NCBI RefSeq assembly: GCF_018402035.1
Contig: NZ_JAGYJN010000001.1
Location: 372,001 to 436,000, forward strand
Length of the DNA: 64,000 nucleotides
Direction of reading: 5' to 3'
Origin: Roseicyclus sp.
GTDB lineage: Bacteria > Pseudomonadota > Alphaproteobacteria > Rhodobacterales > Rhodobacteraceae
The notes below the pieces were generated by a model. That model worked only from the letters and a program-made list of their open reading frames with translations, searched no databases and was not told the DNA's origin. The first letter of the stretch is position 1, and each line of letters opens with the position of its first letter. Made by a program: the position numbers and the translations under genes. Of this stretch, positions 43,285-51,970 are shown one piece after another.

Positions 43285-43608
43285 TTACTCGGTATTGACA
43301 AGGCCAAGGCTGACGATCGGGGCAGCTTGCACCAGATCGTAACCAAAGCCGAACACGCCACTTTCAAAAAGATAGCCTGCAAAGACATCGACGCCGATCT
43401 CGCCGGTGAACAGGTAATAGGTCACACCGGCACCTAGCGTACTTTCATTGGCGCGGTCGTTTTCCAACAAGCGCGCGGTGATGCCAAAATTCGGGTCTTG
43501 CATGGCGCCAAAGGTAAAGGTGCCACCCAGCATCAGGGCGGGGTCGGCCAAAACAGGGCCGGTGGCGACCAGAAAAGCACAGGCGGTGGCCAAGGAGAGA
43601 TTTTTCAC
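43285..43608 (-). CDS. Small exported protein, unknown function
   Basis: 107 residues from a GTG start: KNLSLATACAFLVATGPVLA is a clear signal peptide with ALA-type cleavage (VLADP). The mature part has alternating polar and hydrophobic residues with many Gly and Phe (LMLGGTFTFGAMQ, GAGVTYYLFTGEIGVDVFAG), suggesting beta-strands of a small outer-membrane or periplasmic protein. I do not recognise the family. An upstream GTG at 43620 is also possible, and neither has a good ribosome site. A 15-bp inverted repeat lies just upstream. It follows the XRE-cupin regulator gene on the same strand, which might control it. Confidence 0.7.
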   Translation of the reverse strand: MKNLSLATACAFLVATGPVLADPALMLGGTFTFGAMQDPNFGITARLLENDRANESTLGAGVTYYLFTGEIGVDVFAGYLFESGVFGFGYDLVQAAPIVSLGLVNTE

Positions 43609-43624
43609 AGGACTGCTCACATTA

Positions 43625-43639
43625 TGCGTTATCAACGCA
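43625..43639. promoter_or_regulatory. Inverted repeat upstream of the small exported protein gene
   Basis: TGCGTT (43625-43630), ATC, AACGCA (43634-43639): perfect 6-bp arms, 16 bp before the GTG start. Could be an operator, for instance for the adjacent XRE-cupin regulator. Confidence 0.45.
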
Positions 43640-43703
43640 GCAATAGTAGCAGAATTATCGAAAGACACAAGTAAGAGTGTGCGCTTCGATATCTTGGGGC
43701 AGC

Positions 43704-44321
43704 TTAGCCCAGCGATGTCACCCATAAGATCGTCGCATCATCCTCGGAGAGCGAGATCACATTATGCCCCATCGAGGCGTCGTAATAAGCGCTATCCCCG
43801 CGCTTAAGGTCCACGGGCGCATAAAATTCGGTCAAAAGCCGCACGACACCTGTCAGCACATAAAGAAACTCTTCGCCGTCATGGCGCACCCAGCCGTCGA
43901 ATTCGTCAAAGCTGCGCGCGCGGATGCGGGCGCGGTAGGGCAGCATGGATTTGCGCGTCAGCGCACCTGCCAGCAACTCATGCTCATAGGTGGTGGTGGC
44001 ATGGGCCTGCCCCTCGCCCAGCCGGGTGACGGCCATACGCCCGTTGACATGCGGGTCGGTGGGCGGCGTGAAGAGCTGCGGCACCGAGATGCCCAGACCC
44101 AGCGCCAGCTTTTTCAGCGCCTCATAAGTGGGCGACATCTGCCCATTCTCGATCTTCGACAGTGTCGAGCGCGCCAGCCCCGCGTGATTTGCGGCCTGTT
44201 CCAGCGTCCAGTCACGCGCACGGCGCAATTCGCGCACCCGCAGCCCGAGATCAACGGGTTGCGGCGGGGTCTGGTCCCCGGTTTCACGCGCAAGGCGGAT
44301 CAGGCTGGGTTCTTCATTCAT
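43704..44321 (-). CDS. XRE family regulator with C-terminal cupin
   Basis: 205 residues. The helix-turn-helix (about 27-80) reads LGLRVRELRRARDWTLEQAA then AGLARSTLSKIENGQMSPTY. The cupin domain (about 125-200) contains HDGEEFLYVLTGVVRLL and GDSAYYDASMGHNV. This layout senses a small molecule and often controls amine, amino acid or choline use. Start ATG 44321, ribosome site poor. It diverges from the acyl-CoA ligase gene (65 bp apart), a likely target, and precedes a small exported protein gene. Confidence 0.92.
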   Translation of the reverse strand: MNEEPSLIRLARETGDQTPPQPVDLGLRVRELRRARDWTLEQAANHAGLARSTLSKIENGQMSPTYEALKKLALGLGISVPQLFTPPTDPHVNGRMAVTRLGEGQAHATTTYEHELLAGALTRKSMLPYRARIRARSFDEFDGWVRHDGEEFLYVLTGVVRLLTEFYAPVDLKRGDSAYYDASMGHNVISLSEDDATILWVTSLG

Positions 44322-44385
44322 GGGCAGGGTTTAGCGCGGGCGCAGATGGCTTGCAACGTGGCGATGGCAGGCGTAATTCCGCGCC

Positions 44386-45870
44386 ATGCACCCCTGCCCC
44401 AGCCCTTTCAACTTGGCCGATGACGTCCTGACCGCAGGGCGCGCGACACCTGACAAGATCGCGCTGGCCGTGCTTGGCCCGACAGGGGCCGAGCGCTGGC
44501 GCTTTGCCCGGCTGGAGGGGGCGGTGCGCGCCATGGCGGGCGGCTTGCGCGCGCTTGGCCTTGCCCCCGGCGCGCGGGTGTTGCTCAGGCTTGGCAATGA
44601 TGCGCATTTTCCCGTGGCCTTCCTTGGGGCAATTGCCGCAGGGCTGGTGCCCGTCCCAACTGCGCAAGCGCTGAGCGTGGCCGAGCTTGACGCCATGATG
44701 CCGCTGATTGCCCCCGATGCGATCCTTGCCGCGCCCGGCGTCACACTGCCCACGGCACCACGCTGCACGGTGATCAGCGATCTGGGCGCGCTCATGTCCG
44801 GCACGATGGGCGATTTCGTGATGGGCGATCCGGATCGGCCCGCCTTTATCGTTTTTACCTCTGGCTCATCGGGGCGGCCCAAGCCCGTGGTCCATGCCCA
44901 TCGCGCGATCTGGGCGCGGCGGATGATGTGGGATGGCTGGTATGGGCTGACCCCGGATGACCGGGTTTTACATGCGGGTGCGTTTAACTGGACCTTCACC
45001 CTTGGCACCGGGCTGCTTGATCCATGGGCGATCGGGGCCACAGCCCTTATCCCCGCCCCCGGCACCCCGCCCGAGGCGCTGGCGCTGTTGCTCAAACGCC
45101 ATGACGCCACGCTCTTTGCCGCCGTGCCGGGTGTGTTTCGCAAACTGTTGAAATCAGGCGCAACATTGGATCTGCCCAAGCTGCGCCACGGGCTGAGCGC
45201 GGGTGAGAAACTGTCCGAGGGGTTGCGCCAGCAATGGCATGATGCGACGGGCCGCATGATCCACGAAGCCTTGGGCATGTCGGAATGTTCCACCTTCATC
45301 TCGGGCAGTCCCGCGCGTCCGGCACCCGCAGACAGCCTTGGCTATCCGCAACCCGGCCGCCGCATCGCGGTGATCGATGAAACGGGCACCCCGCTGCCCA
45401 AGGGTGAGACGGGCATCTTGGCCATCCACCGCGATGATCCGGGGCTGATGCTGGGCTATCTGGGGCCGGATGGCCAAGTCCATCTGCCCTTGGTTGGGGA
45501 ATGGTTTGCGACCGGCGATCTTGTGCGCGAAATGCCCGATGGCGCGCTCAGCTATCACGGGCGGCGCGACGATATCTTGACCACCGGCGGCTACCGCATC
45601 GCCCCGCTGGAGATCGAGGCCGCCTTTCACGACGCCGAAGGGCTGGTCGATTGCGCCGCCACCGCGCTGCCGGTCAAGGCCGATACCGAGGTGCTGGTTT
45701 TGGCCTATTGCGGCACCACGACACCCGAGGCTTTGGCAACACTGGCCCAAGCGCGCCTTGCCCGCTACAAGCAACCAAGGCTTTATCTGCCGCTGGCCGC
45801 GCTGCCACGCTCGGCCAATGGCAAACTCGACCGAAAAGCGCTGGTGGCGCTGCTCAAGGACAGATCATGA
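44386..45870 (+). CDS. AMP-forming acyl-CoA ligase (benzoate-CoA ligase-like)
   Basis: 494 residues, ANL superfamily. Activates a carboxylic acid as acyl-AMP and transfers it to CoA. The P-loop motif is FTSGSSGRPKPVVHAH (near 156-171), the A5 region is MIHEALGMSE (near 290), A7 WFATGDLV (near 380), the hinge RRDDILTTGGYRI (near 397) and the catalytic Lys motif RSANGKLDRKAL (near 478). Domain proportions are closest to benzoate/4-hydroxybenzoate-CoA ligases, but the acid is unknown. It overlaps the DsbA-like gene by ATGA, and a repressor-type gene diverges upstream. Confidence 0.9.
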   Translation: MHPCPSPFNLADDVLTAGRATPDKIALAVLGPTGAERWRFARLEGAVRAMAGGLRALGLAPGARVLLRLGNDAHFPVAFLGAIAAGLVPVPTAQALSVAELDAMMPLIAPDAILAAPGVTLPTAPRCTVISDLGALMSGTMGDFVMGDPDRPAFIVFTSGSSGRPKPVVHAHRAIWARRMMWDGWYGLTPDDRVLHAGAFNWTFTLGTGLLDPWAIGATALIPAPGTPPEALALLLKRHDATLFAAVPGVFRKLLKSGATLDLPKLRHGLSAGEKLSEGLRQQWHDATGRMIHEALGMSECSTFISGSPARPAPADSLGYPQPGRRIAVIDETGTPLPKGETGILAIHRDDPGLMLGYLGPDGQVHLPLVGEWFATGDLVREMPDGALSYHGRRDDILTTGGYRIAPLEIEAAFHDAEGLVDCAATALPVKADTEVLVLAYCGTTTPEALATLAQARLARYKQPRLYLPLAALPRSANGKLDRKALVALLKDRS

Positions 45871-46514
45871 TCAAACTCGATATCCTCAGCGATCCCATCT
45901 GCCCGTGGTGCTATATTGGCTGGTCCAACCTGACCCGCGCGATGGAGGCGCGGCCAGATCACCCGTTTTTGATCGAATGGCACCCCTTCCAACTCAACCC
46001 CGATATGCCCGCAGGCGGCATGGATCGCCGCCAATACCTGACCGAGAAGTTCGGCGGCACCGATGGCGCGCTGCGCGCCTATCGCCCCGTGGTCGAACAT
46101 GGGATAGCGGCGGGGATCACGCTGAACCTTGACCAGATTGCGCGCACGCCCAACACGCTTGACGCCCATCGCCTGATCCATTGGGCAGGGCTTGAGGGGC
46201 GTCAAACCCCGGTCGTTGCGGCACTGTTCCGGGCCTATTTCACCGATGGGCGCGATATTGGCGATCATGGCGTGCTGGCCCAGATCGCGGTTGATGCGGG
46301 CATGGCGCAAGACCTGGTGGCCACGCTTTTGGCCGGCGATGCGGATGCCGCCGACATCATGGCGCGCGATGCCCATACCCGTTCGCGCGGCGTAAGCGGC
46401 GTGCCGAGTTTCGTGATCGCAAGTCAACATGTGCTCTCGGGCGCGCAACCCACCGACACATGGATCGCCATCATCGACGAGATCGCGGAACAAATCCGGG
46501 ATCAGCCACAATGA
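45867..46514 (+). CDS. DsbA family oxidoreductase (FrnE/HCCA-isomerase-like)
   Basis: 215 residues with thioredoxin fold and a helical insertion. MIKLDILSDPICPWCYIGW starts the protein, placing the redox motif CPWC at residues 12-15. The cis-Pro loop is GVSGVPSFVIAS near 174. It has no signal peptide, so it acts in the cytoplasm. Members are linked to thiol redox or glutathione-dependent isomerase reactions; which applies here is open. The ATG overlaps the ligase stop, so the genes are co-translated. That coupling suggests a shared catabolic role, which is inference. Confidence 0.92.
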   Translation: MIKLDILSDPICPWCYIGWSNLTRAMEARPDHPFLIEWHPFQLNPDMPAGGMDRRQYLTEKFGGTDGALRAYRPVVEHGIAAGITLNLDQIARTPNTLDAHRLIHWAGLEGRQTPVVAALFRAYFTDGRDIGDHGVLAQIAVDAGMAQDLVATLLAGDADAADIMARDAHTRSRGVSGVPSFVIASQHVLSGAQPTDTWIAIIDEIAEQIRDQPQ

Positions 46515-46523
46515 CACTGCCAG

Positions 46524-46548
46524 CTTCATCTTTCCAAAAATACGCAGA
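46524..46548 (+). repeat. Dispersed 25-bp repeat CTTCATCTTTCC...ACGCAGA
   Basis: Begins CTTCATCTTTCC and ends AAAAATACGCAGA, nine bases after the DsbA-like stop. One mismatch to the copy at 19372. Confidence 0.75.
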
Positions 46549-46593
46549 CAGCCATCGCACATCCGGACTTGGTCGTTGAGCGGCGCGCGCCCA

Positions 46594-47796
46594 ATGGCGG
46601 CGGTCTCGCGGTGGGAATTCATCGCCATGATGGGGATGATGTTTGCCACCATCGCCTTTTCCATCGACGCGATGCTGCCCGCCCTGCCCGAGATCGCGCA
46701 AGAGCTGACACCAAGCGACCCGAACCGTGCGCAGCTGATCTTGACCAGCTTTCTGTTTGGCATGGGGGTAGGCACACTTTTCGCGGGGCCGCTGTCGGAT
46801 GCGCTGGGGCGCAAGGCGGTCATCATGATCGGGGCAGCACTTTACTGTGGCGGCGCGCTCTTGGCCTATCTTGCACAAGATCTTGAATGGATTTTGGCCG
46901 CGCGCGTGCTGCAAGGCTTAGGCGCTGCGGGGCCGCGCGTGGTCTCGCTTGCTATGGCGCGCGATCTGTTTTCGGGCCGCGCCATGGCCCAAATCGTCTC
47001 TTACGCGATGCTCGTCTTTACCATCTTTCCCGCCATCGCACCGCTGATCGGGGCATGGATCATCTTGGGCTTTGGCTGGCGGGCGATCTTTCTGGCATTC
47101 TTGGTGTTTTCCTTCATCTCGGTCGCATGGCTAGGTCTGCGCCAGCCCGAGACTTTGCCGCGGGACAAACGCCGCCCCTTGGCGCTCATCACGCTGTGGT
47201 CGGGCCTGCGCGAGACGCTGATCCACCGCCAGATGCAGCTGTCGATCCTTGTGCAAGCATGCGTTTTCGCGGGGCTTTTCGGCTCGCTTTCTTCGATCCA
47301 GCAGATTTTCGACACCACATTCGGGCGCGGTGACAACTTTCCTGTGTGGTTCGGGCTGATCGCGCTGGCCTCGGCACCGGCGGGGCCGATCAACGGGCTT
47401 TTGGTGATGCGCCTTGGCATGCGGCCCTTGATCGGGATCACGCTGATCTTGCAGGCCGTTTTCGCCTTGGCCCTCGCCCTGCTCTTTGCGAGCGGCGCTT
47501 TGGGCGGGGCGGCGTTTTGGGTCTATTTGTTCTGGAACGTCACGCTTTTTGCCACGGCCGCCTTTACCATCGGAAATCTTAACGCGCTGGCACTGGAACC
47601 CTTGGGCCATATCGCGGGGATGGCGGCATCGGTGATGGGGTCCATTGCCACGGTGATCGGCGCGCTGGCGGGTGCCGCTGTCGGTGCGCTGTTCAATGGC
47701 ACCCCCGTGCCGCTTTTATGCGCGATGGCAGGTCTGATGACCATCGGGGCTGTGATCATGCGCTTCATGCCGCAAGAGCGCGGTAAACAAGCCTAA
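46594..47796 (+). CDS. Bcr/CflA-type multidrug MFS exporter
   Basis: About 400 residues, twelve membrane segments. The first helix reads FATIAFSIDAMLPALPEIAQEL, the Bcr/CflA signature with its conserved DAMLPALP, and the loop motif GPLSDALGRKAVIMIG (near 70) is the MFS loop 2-3. An additional LQGLGAAGPRVVSLAMARD near 110 is typical of DHA1 drug exporters. The ATG at 46594 gives a short N-terminus; a TTG at 46576 adds six residues and may be the true start. It follows the ligase/DsbA pair by 79 bp and converges with mfd. Substrate unknown. Confidence 0.88.
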   Translation: MAAVSRWEFIAMMGMMFATIAFSIDAMLPALPEIAQELTPSDPNRAQLILTSFLFGMGVGTLFAGPLSDALGRKAVIMIGAALYCGGALLAYLAQDLEWILAARVLQGLGAAGPRVVSLAMARDLFSGRAMAQIVSYAMLVFTIFPAIAPLIGAWIILGFGWRAIFLAFLVFSFISVAWLGLRQPETLPRDKRRPLALITLWSGLRETLIHRQMQLSILVQACVFAGLFGSLSSIQQIFDTTFGRGDNFPVWFGLIALASAPAGPINGLLVMRLGMRPLIGITLILQAVFALALALLFASGALGGAAFWVYLFWNVTLFATAAFTIGNLNALALEPLGHIAGMAASVMGSIATVIGALAGAAVGALFNGTPVPLLCAMAGLMTIGAVIMRFMPQERGKQA

Positions 47797-47802
47797 AGCG
47801 CG

Positions 47803-50800
47803 CTAGGCCTTGGCCTTTTCGGCCAGATCGCGGGCAATGGCAAAGGCACCCTTGATCTTGTCTGCCTCGCTGGTCCAAGCGCGCATCAGCACGATCTTAT
47901 TGTCCTTGATCCGCGCCTCGCCCTTTTGATCTTGGACAAAAGCCACAAGCCCTGCGGGGTTGGGGAACTTGTCATTGTGAAACTGCACCGTCGCCCCCTT
48001 TGGCCCGGCGTCGAGCTTGGCGATATGGGCGCGTTTGCACATCGCCTTGATCCGCACGACCAACAAAAGCGTGTTCACCTCGCGGGGCAGCGTGCCGAAA
48101 CGGTCGATCAATTCGGCGGCGAAACCCTCGAGGTCGACCTTGGTCTCAAGCTGGCTGAGGCGGCGATAAAGCCCAAGGCGCACATCCAGATCGGGGACAT
48201 AGGCCTCGGGGATCAAGACAGGCACGCCCAGATTGATCGTGGGCGACCATTGGCCGTCGGCAACAATCGGTTCGGCCGCGCCTGAGCGGATCGCGGCAAT
48301 CGCCTCTTCCAGCATGGATTGATAAAGTTCGAACCCCACCTCGCGCACATGGCCGGATTGCTCTTCGCCTACGATATTGCCCGCGCCGCGGATATCGAGA
48401 TCTTGCGATGCGATGGTAAATCCCGCCCCAAGGCTGTCGAGGCTGCCCAAAACCCGCAGGCGCTTTTGGGCGGCTGGCGTCAGCTTCAGCCGTGGCTTGG
48501 TCGTGAGATAAGCATAGGCGCGGGTCTTGGCGCGCCCCACCCTGCCCCTGATCTGGTAAAGCTGGGCCAGCCCGAACATATCTGCGCGGTGGATGATCAT
48601 CGTGTTGGCGGTCGGAATATCGATGCCCGATTCCACGATGGTCGTGGCCAAAAGCACATCATATTTGCCGTCGTAAAAGGCGTTCATGCGGTCGTCGAGT
48701 TCACCTGCCGCCATCTGGCCATGGGCCACGACGACGCTGACCTCGGGGACTTGATCGCGCAAGAAGGCCTCGATCTCGGGCAGGTCTTCGATCCGGGGGA
48801 CAACAAAGAAAGACTGGCCGCCACGGTAATGTTCACGCAGTAGCGCCTCGCGCAGTGTGACCGCGTCGAACTCCGACACATAGGTGCGGATCGCAAGCCG
48901 GTCGACCGGCGGCGTGCCGATCATCGACAGATCGCGCACACCCGTGAGCGACATCTGCAAAGTGCGCGGAATAGGCGTGGCCGACAGCGTCAGCACATGC
49001 ACATCCGAGCGCATCTCTTTCAGCCGCTCCTTGTGGTTGACGCCAAAGCGCTGTTCCTCGTCCACGATCAACAGGCCCAGATCCTTGAAAGCCACCCCCT
49101 TGGCCAAAAGCGCATGGGTGCCGATCACGATATCGACCGAGCCATCGGCCATGCCGCGCTTGGTCTCGGCCACCTCTTTCTGGCCGACAAAGCGCGACAA
49201 TTGCCGCACATTGACGGGAAAACCCCGGAAACGGTCGGTGAAGGTCTTGGCATGTTGGCGCGCCAAAAGCGTGGTTGGCGCAATCACGGCCACCTGTTGG
49301 CTTTGGGCTGCGGCAACAAAAGCCGCGCGCATCGCCACCTCGGTCTTGCCGAAACCCACATCGCCCACGACAAGGCGATCCATCGGGCGGCCCGCCTCCA
49401 GATCGCTCAGCACATCGGCGATGGCCGATAGTTGATCATCGGTTTCTTCATAGGGAAAGCGGGCGCAAAACGCCTCCCACATATCGGCGGGGGGTATCAA
49501 GATCGGGGCGCGGCGCAATTCACGCTCGGCGGCGATGCGGATCAGCTTATCAGCGATCTGGCGCAGCCGCTCTTTCAGCTTGGCCTTCTTGGCCTGCCAC
49601 GCGCCGCCGCCCAAGCGGTCCAAAAGCCCATCATCTTGCCCATAGCGCGAGAGCAGTTCGATATTCTCGACCGGCAAGAACAGCCTGTCGCCGCCTGCAT
49701 ATTCCAGCAAAAGGCATTCATGCGGCGCACCCATCGCGGTGACGGTCTCTAGCCCCTTGTAGCGGCCCACACCGTGATCGACATGGACCACCAGATCGCC
49801 GGGGCTGAGCGATTGCGCCTCGGTCAGGTAATTGTCGGCGCGCTTGACCTTGCGCTTGGGCCGGATCAAGCGATCACCCAGCACATCTTGCTCTGAGATC
49901 ACGCAAAGCCCGTTGCCAGTGAACCCCTCGTCCAGCGGCCAAACAGCAAGGCTAAGGCTGCCCTTGGGGCCAATGGCGCGCGCATCATCGACCAGCTTGG
50001 TGTCGGCAAGCCCCTGATCCTCAAGCAAGCCCTGCAAGCGCTCGCGCGCGCCCTCGGACCAAGAGGCGATGACAACGGCGCTTTCTTCACGTTTTGCTTT
50101 AATATGATCCGCCAAAGCACTGAAAAGGATAATCGATTCACTTTGGCGTTCCGGCGCGAAATTGCGACCGACCCGTCCACCCACATCGATCACGCGCGGC
50201 CCCGGTGCGGCGGGGATGGGTGCAAACTGCAGCACGCGATGGGTGGCGACCGCGCCCACCCAAGCCGCATCATTGAGATAAAGCAGCTCGGGCGGCACGG
50301 GCTTATAGACCGTATCAAGCCGCCCTTTCTGGGTCAGCGCGGTTTTGCGCGTATCATATTGATCGGCAATGCTATCCCAGCGCGCCACGCGCTGCGCGCT
50401 GGTCTGGTCATCAAGCGTGATCCGCGCATCGGGCAGGTAATCAAACAGCGTCTCCAGCCGTTCGTGGAAGAACGGCAGCCAATGCTCGACCCCTTGATGC
50501 TTGCGTCCGGCGCTGACCGCCTCGTAAAGCGGGTCATCGGTACCTGCCGCGCCAAACTCGATCCGGTAGTTCTGGCGGAACCGCGTGATCGCAGCCTCGT
50601 CAAGGATCACCTCGGACACGGGCGCAAGCTCGACCCGGTCAAGCTTTTCGGTGGTGCGCTGGGTCGCGGGATCGAAGCGGCGCGCGCCATCAAGCAGATC
50701 GCCAAACAAATCCAACCGCACCGGCCCGCTGGCCCCCGGCGGCCAGACATCGATAATGCCGCCGCGCAGCGCGTAATCGCCGGGCTCGCTGACCGTGGGC

Positions 50801-51243
50801 GTCTGCACAAACCCCATGCGCACCAGAAATTGCTTCAGCCCCGCATCATCGATCCGCGCGCCGACCACCGCAGAGAACGCCGCCGATTGCAGCACCGCGC
50901 GCGCAGGCACGCGCTGGGTCGCGGCATTAAGCGTGGTCAAGACGATGAAGCGCCCGGTCAGCCCGCCCGCCAACGCCGCAAGCGTGGCCATGCGCGCCGC
51001 CGAAATCTCGGCATTGGGCGAGACACGGTCAAAGGGCAGGCAATCCCACCCCGGAAAAGACAAGACCACGGCGGATGGGTCGAAAAAGGCCAAGGCGCGG
51101 GCCATCGCGGCCATGCGCTTGTCGTCGCGTGCGATATGCAGCACGGGTGCCGCTGCACCCTTGGCCAATTCCTTGAGCACAAGCGACGCGTCAAACCCCT
51201 CGGGCGCGCCAGAGACAAGAATATGATCGGGTGTGTCAGCCAT
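47803..51243 (-). CDS. mfd: Transcription-repair coupling factor
   Basis: 1146 residues, full length. Removes RNA polymerase stalled at DNA damage and recruits UvrA. Domains in order: UvrB-like module (about 1-340), CarD-type RNA-polymerase-interacting domain (about 479-560, with GDLVVHVDHGVGRYKGLE), RecG-like ATPase with Walker A GDVGFGKTEVA (from 627) and DEEQRFGV (from 728), translocation motif and C-terminal TRCF domain. Start is the ATG at 51243 with a weak AGG site; the next gene upstream (51283) is on the same strand. It converges with the MFS exporter gene, with only six bases between. Confidence 0.97.
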   Translation of the reverse strand: MADTPDHILVSGAPEGFDASLVLKELAKGAAAPVLHIARDDKRMAAMARALAFFDPSAVVLSFPGWDCLPFDRVSPNAEISAARMATLAALAGGLTGRFIVLTTLNAATQRVPARAVLQSAAFSAVVGARIDDAGLKQFLVRMGFVQTPTVSEPGDYALRGGIIDVWPPGASGPVRLDLFGDLLDGARRFDPATQRTTEKLDRVELAPVSEVILDEAAITRFRQNYRIEFGAAGTDDPLYEAVSAGRKHQGVEHWLPFFHERLETLFDYLPDARITLDDQTSAQRVARWDSIADQYDTRKTALTQKGRLDTVYKPVPPELLYLNDAAWVGAVATHRVLQFAPIPAAPGPRVIDVGGRVGRNFAPERQSESIILFSALADHIKAKREESAVVIASWSEGARERLQGLLEDQGLADTKLVDDARAIGPKGSLSLAVWPLDEGFTGNGLCVISEQDVLGDRLIRPKRKVKRADNYLTEAQSLSPGDLVVHVDHGVGRYKGLETVTAMGAPHECLLLEYAGGDRLFLPVENIELLSRYGQDDGLLDRLGGGAWQAKKAKLKERLRQIADKLIRIAAERELRRAPILIPPADMWEAFCARFPYEETDDQLSAIADVLSDLEAGRPMDRLVVGDVGFGKTEVAMRAAFVAAAQSQQVAVIAPTTLLARQHAKTFTDRFRGFPVNVRQLSRFVGQKEVAETKRGMADGSVDIVIGTHALLAKGVAFKDLGLLIVDEEQRFGVNHKERLKEMRSDVHVLTLSATPIPRTLQMSLTGVRDLSMIGTPPVDRLAIRTYVSEFDAVTLREALLREHYRGGQSFFVVPRIEDLPEIEAFLRDQVPEVSVVVAHGQMAAGELDDRMNAFYDGKYDVLLATTIVESGIDIPTANTMIIHRADMFGLAQLYQIRGRVGRAKTRAYAYLTTKPRLKLTPAAQKRLRVLGSLDSLGAGFTIASQDLDIRGAGNIVGEEQSGHVREVGFELYQSMLEEAIAAIRSGAAEPIVADGQWSPTINLGVPVLIPEAYVPDLDVRLGLYRRLSQLETKVDLEGFAAELIDRFGTLPREVNTLLLVVRIKAMCKRAHIAKLDAGPKGATVQFHNDKFPNPAGLVAFVQDQKGEARIKDNKIVLMRAWTSEADKIKGAFAIARDLAEKAKA

Positions 51244-51282
51244 GGCCGCGTGACCTACGCCGCGGGGGGGCGGTGTCAAGCG

Positions 51283-51801
51283 CTAGTACAGCGGGCTAAC
51301 CGTGACATTGGTGTACATGCCCCAAAAGGCGGTGATGAAAATCGAGATGATGCCCATCAGTTGCACGGTCATCCGATGATGGCGCATCCGGCGATAAAGC
51401 TGGTCGATCTCGACATTCTGCACCCGATGCGCGGTCAAGACGTTAAGCCCCGTCACCGCCAAAAGCGGCAACAAAAGCAAGACGATGGCTTGGGCAAACT
51501 CGACCCCATAGCCCCAGCCCAAGACCAAAAGCGAACTGATCACAAAACCAGCCCCCCCCACAAAAAACACGCCCGAGATCGCGCCGAACTCTTGGATGCG
51601 GCGGGTATTGACCTCGACCAGAACCAAAAGATCGCGCTGACTATCGGCATGTCCGCGGTGTGCGCGCTGGACCATGTGATAGGGAATACCGAGCACCCAA
51701 TGCGAGAGCGATGACCACATCACCGCCAAAACGATCCAGTACCAAAGATTCGAAAATGACCGCATGTCGATCACTTCGGTGACAAGATCGAAAAAATCCA
51801 A
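51283..51801 (-). CDS. Conserved membrane protein, Rhodobacteraceae 'component of SufBCD complex' family
   Basis: 172 residues with about four membrane helices. IDMRSFSNLWYWIVLAVMWS followed by SHWVLGIPYHMV is the strongly conserved N-terminal block of a family that databases name after SufBCD. No Fe-S assembly motif is visible and the suf operon is absent here, so the name is not supported by the sequence. The TTG start at 51801 reproduces the family N-terminus (MDFFDLVTEVIDMRSF); ATG 51765 would remove 12 residues. It lies upstream of mfd on the same strand, 39 bp away, so co-transcription is possible. Confidence 0.78.
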   Translation of the reverse strand: MDFFDLVTEVIDMRSFSNLWYWIVLAVMWSSLSHWVLGIPYHMVQRAHRGHADSQRDLLVLVEVNTRRIQEFGAISGVFFVGGAGFVISSLLVLGWGYGVEFAQAIVLLLLPLLAVTGLNVLTAHRVQNVEIDQLYRRMRHHRMTVQLMGIISIFITAFWGMYTNVTVSPLY

Positions 51802-51970
51802 AACTGCGCCGCCCGACTGCCAATACTATTGCTTTGTCGTTTCTATACTGTGCCTGCCGTCGGTTTCTAGCCCCGGCTTGCAACATGGCCGCAAACACCA
51901 CAAGCCTTGCCCTTGGCGCGCACCCGTGGCACCGCTTAAAGTTGCAAAGCCCCAAGGAAAGGCCCGAGCC

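Noticed and set aside
50104-51714. Plus-strand frame opposite mfd
   Set aside because: Antisense to the N-terminal half of mfd; Arg- and His-rich with no recognisable domain.
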